From Acinetobacter radioresistens DSM 6976 = NBRC 102413 = CIP 103788 (lineage in GTDB: Bacteria > Pseudomonadota > Gammaproteobacteria > Pseudomonadales > Moraxellaceae), in assembly GCF_006757745.1 (NCBI RefSeq), contig NZ_AP019740.1, forward strand, positions 1,550,001-1,614,000: a DNA stretch of 64,000 bases, given 5' to 3'. Positions 60,663 to 64,000 of the stretch are shown in pieces (position 1 is the stretch's first letter; each line of letters begins with the position of its first letter). The position numbers and the translations under genes are program-made. The notes beneath the pieces are model-generated. The model saw only the letters and a program-made list of their open reading frames with translations, ran no database searches and was not told the origin of the DNA.

Positions 60663-61760
60663 ATGCCGGAACGCTATGTGCGCTACTATCCCGGAGTAGA
60701 ACAAAAACAGCCAGATGAGGACCGTCTGATTCAGGAAATTGTCGAGCAGATGGCTGAAACAAACTGTAAAGTCTTTGATAAACACCGTCATGCTGTCCGT
60801 GATGCTCATGCAAAATCACATGGATTCTTAAAAGGAATTTTGAAGGTTCCTGAAAATTTGCCTGAACATTTGCGCCAAGGCCTGTTCGCTCACCCTGGCC
60901 ATTATGATGTTATGGTGCGTCTTTCTGCTGCCCCGGGAGATTTGCGTAGCGATAAGATTCCGGCACCTCATGGCTTTGCTCTTAAAATTTTAAATGTTCC
61001 CGGACACCGGTTACTTCCTGATGATCCCAGTGATGGTCATAATCAGGATTTTTTAATGGTCAATATACCGGTACTGGCTTTCGGGACAGTACGAAAATAC
61101 AAACAGATGCTGCCTTTCATTACCCAAGGCGAGCAGGCACCTGAGAGTATGATGCGCGGTATGCGTTCAGTATTACGTGGCGTTAATCAGTTAGTAGAAT
61201 CTGCAGGAGTTCCCGCGCCTGCAACTTTGCAAGGTCTGGCTCGCAGCCAGAACCACATATTAGGTGAGACCTATCATACAATGGCTGCGTTACGCTATGG
61301 CGATTATATTACTAAGATTAGTGTTGCCCCTGAGTCCGATTCAGTAAAAACACTTACAGGACAACAGATGCAGATTGAATCCGAGTCCACCATCCGTGAT
61401 CTGGTCAGGGATTTTTTTAAACATAATACTGCTGATTACGTAATACGTGCGCAACTTTGTACTGATCTTGAACGGATGCCAGTTGAGGATGCAGCAGTTT
61501 TATGGCGTGAAGAAGAATCTCCACATCAGAATATTGGTATTCTGCATTTTCCCCAGCAGGATACTTTTGGTCCGGCCCGACGGGTGTATTCAGATGATGT
61601 CCTTTCTTTTAATCCTTGGCATGGAATTCGTGAACATCAGCCATTAGGGTCGATTATGCGGGTACGAATTCAGGCTTATGAACATTCCTCATCATTTCGC
61701 CATCGCATGAATGTACAGCCCCGAGCTGAACCACGAAATATTGATGAGATGCCTGACTGA
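60663..61760 (+). CDS. Catalase-family haem protein
   Basis: This 365 aa protein is shorter than true catalases and resembles the SrpA-like group. The distal-side motif is visible as RDAHAKSHGFLKG, and MVRLSAAPGD...HGFALKILNV follows. Near the C-terminus R-x3-Y in VRIQAYEHSS matches the proximal Tyr haem ligand of catalases (R-x3-Y). AGGAG precedes the ATG. It may reduce peroxides in the cytoplasm, but specificity is unknown. Confidence 0.75.
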   Translation: MPERYVRYYPGVEQKQPDEDRLIQEIVEQMAETNCKVFDKHRHAVRDAHAKSHGFLKGILKVPENLPEHLRQGLFAHPGHYDVMVRLSAAPGDLRSDKIPAPHGFALKILNVPGHRLLPDDPSDGHNQDFLMVNIPVLAFGTVRKYKQMLPFITQGEQAPESMMRGMRSVLRGVNQLVESAGVPAPATLQGLARSQNHILGETYHTMAALRYGDYITKISVAPESDSVKTLTGQQMQIESESTIRDLVRDFFKHNTADYVIRAQLCTDLERMPVEDAAVLWREEESPHQNIGILHFPQQDTFGPARRVYSDDVLSFNPWHGIREHQPLGSIMRVRIQAYEHSSSFRHRMNVQPRAEPRNIDEMPD

Positions 61761-61844
61761 TATAAACTTCTAGCTAAAGCTTTAATATGTTGATTTAGCT
61801 GAATTACATTAGAAATAAACTTTAAGCAATGGAGCATAATAACT

Positions 61845-62546
61845 ATGAAGAAACTGGTTGTTTTTTCTGGTGCAGGCATGAGTGCAGAAAGTGGAATTAA
61901 TACCTTTCGCGACAGCAATGGACTTTGGGAGCAATACCGTATTGAGGAAGTCGCTACGCCTGAAGCCTGGTCCAAAAATCCTGAACTGGTACAACGATTT
62001 TATAATGAACGGCGTAAAAATATTCTTGATGCCGAGCCGAATGCTGCACATCAGGCTATTGCCAGTTTAGAAGATAATTTTAATGTCGAGGTGATTACCC
62101 AGAACATTGATGATCTGCACGAGCGCGCAGGAAGTAAGCGGGTATTACATTTACACGGGAATATTCGCCTAGCAAAGACATCAGGCCCGGACGCGCAATA
62201 TACTGAAGAGTTTTATCCGGTTGACGGCTGGGAGCTTGACCTCCAGCAACATAAATGTCGGCAAGGTTATTCTTTGCGGCCCCATGTGGTCTGGTTTGGT
62301 GAAACTGTGCCTGCTTATGAACAGGCCATTAAACTTGCAAGACAGGCTGATATTTTTATTGTGATAGGTTCAACACTGTCAGTATATCCTGTTGCAGCTC
62401 TGGTTAATGAGATTCCTGCTCATTGTGAGGCTTACTATATTGACCCAAAAGCCGATCATGTGCAGCTCCCTGAACAGTACCAGTTACTTTCCATGACTGC
62501 CACGGAAGGAATGCGGTATTTAACAGAAAAATTAAAACGGTTATAA
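61845..62546 (+). CDS. Sirtuin-type NAD-dependent deacylase (CobB-like) lacking zinc cysteines
   Basis: This 233 aa SIR2 protein has GAGMSAESGINTFR for NAD binding, TQNIDDLHERAGS, the catalytic His in VLHLHGNIRLA and LRPHVVWFGETVP. FYNERR retains the Y-x2-R pair of class III desuccinylases. The four-cysteine zinc module between the HG and the LRPHVVWFGE segment is missing: only one cysteine (HKC) is present. It may be a zinc-free sirtuin, as occurs in some bacterial groups, or a variant with another structural solution. It lies 85 bases after the catalase-like gene. Confidence 0.85.
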   Translation: MKKLVVFSGAGMSAESGINTFRDSNGLWEQYRIEEVATPEAWSKNPELVQRFYNERRKNILDAEPNAAHQAIASLEDNFNVEVITQNIDDLHERAGSKRVLHLHGNIRLAKTSGPDAQYTEEFYPVDGWELDLQQHKCRQGYSLRPHVVWFGETVPAYEQAIKLARQADIFIVIGSTLSVYPVAALVNEIPAHCEAYYIDPKADHVQLPEQYQLLSMTATEGMRYLTEKLKRL

Positions 62547-62554
62547 GAATGTTT

Positions 62555-63964
62555 TTATTTTCTGTTTACTGAATTGCTAGCTAAATGTTCAGGAAAATAC
62601 AGACTAAACCGGACCCCTTCTGGCATATTTTTAACTTCTGTTATCCCTTCATGAATACTCATAATTGACTGAACAATTGCAAGCCCTAAACCTCCAGAAC
62701 GTCCTTGCTGGTGTCTGGCCGGATCACATTGATAAAAGCGTTCAAACAAATGTGGCAAATGTTGTTCAGCAATATATACATCATATGTCAAAACATGAAT
62801 TGCATTATATATTTTACCTGCCAGCGTTATCCGTTCAGCTATTATAGAAATATGGCCATTCTCTGTACTATATTCAATCGCATTGTTTAAAAGGTTGGAA
62901 ACTGCTCTTTGAAACAATAAATAGTCAGCATGGATAAATGTAATCTTGAGGCGGCTGTTAATCTGCAGATTTTTTTCTTCAGCAATTAATTCGAAATATG
63001 CCAACAGTTCATTCAGACTACTTTTTAGATTAACCTCTATAATACTTAGGCTATTTTGAGAATGATCAGCACGTGCCAGAAATAGCATATTTTCAACCAT
63101 CCTTTTCAGACGTTCATATTCTTCCAAATGGGAAAATAACAAATCCTGATAATCGGCCTTTTCACGATTTTGACTAAGCAGAATCTGCGTCTGTCCAATC
63201 AGATTATTTAAAGGCGTCCGAAACTCATGTGCCATATCTTCAGAAAAGCGGCTCAGTTGCTGATAACCTTGCTCAATCCGCTCCAGCATACTGTTCATGG
63301 CGGTAGAGAGTAGTCTGATTTCGTCACTTTGACTGGTTTCGCTGACACGCTGGTTCAGCTTTTGAATATTGATTAACCGGGTCTGCTCACTTAAATCTCT
63401 TAGTGGTGCAAGGCCATAATAACTGACTAAAGCACTCAATATACATACCGTCAAGATTCCTAGCCCAATGTAACCTACAAGCTTTAAGGCAAAGCTATAG
63501 AGGACCTGCTCTCGCTCATCGAACTGCTTACCTGCAATCAGCAAATACTGCTGTCCCTGATAATTGATTGTTTTCCATGCCAACCTTGTAGTGGCCTGCT
63601 GTTTCTTATTATCAATGAGCCAGGTTTGTTCGGCTTTAGGCAAAATGGGTATATGAATCTGTAAGGGATTAATATAAATCAGAGCAGTTCCGTTCTGATT
63701 TTCTAATATAAGCAGATTATCCTGATTTCCAAGCATATTTTCATAAAGTTTGGGCCGCTGAATCAGGCTATTTAAATCGCTAGAATTTTGAATCAGGAGT
63801 TCCAGCCGCTCTACCCTGGCTCGCAATGCTTCATCCTGCTGGCGCTTTAATACCTGATCCATACCATTGTAAGCCAGTAGACCTATCGCTAAAAACACTG
63901 CACAGGCAATACCGATAAATAATAAGCTCAGCCGAACTGCAAGCGAATGCCGGAATATACTCAT
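62555..63964 (-). CDS. Sensor histidine kinase of a two-component system
   Basis: This 469 aa inner-membrane kinase has two membrane segments (LSLLFIGIACAVFLAIGLLA and VGYIGLGILTVCILSALVSY) around a periplasmic sensor domain. Then come a HAMP linker, the H-box MAHEFRTPLN (phosphoacceptor His) and the C-terminal ATPase with NLLNNAIEYS (N box) and GGLGLAIV (G box). The length and layout resemble CusS/heavy-metal-type sensors. The ATG at 63964 overlaps the stop of the response regulator gene as ATGA. Confidence 0.88.
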   Translation of the reverse strand: MSIFRHSLAVRLSLLFIGIACAVFLAIGLLAYNGMDQVLKRQQDEALRARVERLELLIQNSSDLNSLIQRPKLYENMLGNQDNLLILENQNGTALIYINPLQIHIPILPKAEQTWLIDNKKQQATTRLAWKTINYQGQQYLLIAGKQFDEREQVLYSFALKLVGYIGLGILTVCILSALVSYYGLAPLRDLSEQTRLINIQKLNQRVSETSQSDEIRLLSTAMNSMLERIEQGYQQLSRFSEDMAHEFRTPLNNLIGQTQILLSQNREKADYQDLLFSHLEEYERLKRMVENMLFLARADHSQNSLSIIEVNLKSSLNELLAYFELIAEEKNLQINSRLKITFIHADYLLFQRAVSNLLNNAIEYSTENGHISIIAERITLAGKIYNAIHVLTYDVYIAEQHLPHLFERFYQCDPARHQQGRSGGLGLAIVQSIMSIHEGITEVKNMPEGVRFSLYFPEHLASNSVNRK

Positions 63965-64000
63965 GTGTTTGTATCAAGTTTATAGCCCATACCACGTATG
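63961..64000 (-). CDS. Response regulator, C-terminal end only
   Basis: Only the last codons fall inside the window: IRGMGYKLDTNT and stop. R-G-x-GY-x-L is the standard end of OmpR-type response regulators. It is the cognate partner of the kinase that follows, coupled through an ATGA overlap. Confidence 0.8.
   Translation of the reverse strand, partial: IRGMGYKLDTNT

Overview
The window is a low-to-medium G+C gammaproteobacterial chromosome segment that reads as Acinetobacter. The evidence is the catM/catB and ben gene families with BenK and BenP, the lpxB, lpxL, ispD-ftsB-eno-kdsA-pyrG and recR-ybaB blocks, and the protein sequences themselves. No rRNA, tRNA, insertion sequence or CRISPR array was found.

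Region by region. 1-5.2 kb: housekeeping genes (RNase D, RecR, YbaB, MetZ, a PHA-synthase-like hydrolase coupled to a 3-hydroxyisobutyrate-dehydrogenase-like reductase). 5.4-7.35 kb: an arsenic resistance module (acr3-arsR divergent from arsC). 7.35-16.4 kb: an AT-rich accessory stretch of small orphan genes: two pairs of small paralogues, a GrlR-like protein, a DUF2171 protein, a cold-shock protein and an LpxL acyltransferase. Several decayed, frame-broken coding remnants lie between them. 16.4-22 kb: YARHG protein, HIT protein, porin, DUF937 protein, DUF2797 protein, lpxB. 22.1-26.5 kb: a Fur-box-controlled TonB siderophore receptor followed by DUF3649, PepSY and DUF3325 membrane genes. 26.6-36.9 kb: TauE/SafE exporter, DAHP synthase, phosphatase-like protein, ispF, a copper-binding four-helix protein, then ispD-ftsB-eno-kdsA-pyrG and a lipoprotein. 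36.9-42.7 kb: a frameshifted acetyltransferase, a lipid/CoA-type oxidoreductase (FadH-like) facing a PadR regulator across two matching palindromes, and three hydrolase or accessory genes.

42.7-59.6 kb is the centrepiece: one merged benzoate-catechol-beta-ketoadipate supercluster. A single LysR regulator (CatM type) diverges from catB-catC-catA-benA-benB-benC-benD-benE-catI-catJ-catF-catD, followed by benK, a nonsense-interrupted benP and an MHS-family transporter. Together these genes encode benzoate uptake, BenABC dioxygenation, BenD dehydrogenation to catechol, CatA ortho-cleavage, CatB/CatC/CatD conversion to 3-oxoadipate, and CatIJ/CatF conversion to succinyl-CoA plus acetyl-CoA. The 5' part of catA and the catIJF block are visibly richer in G+C than their neighbours, which suggests mosaic origin or gene conversion.

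59.6-64 kb: an esterase, a catalase-like haem protein, a sirtuin lacking the usual zinc cysteines, and a two-component system running off the right edge. Promoters and operators were called only where a recognisable motif was visible. Family names come from recognising motifs by eye, not from database searches.
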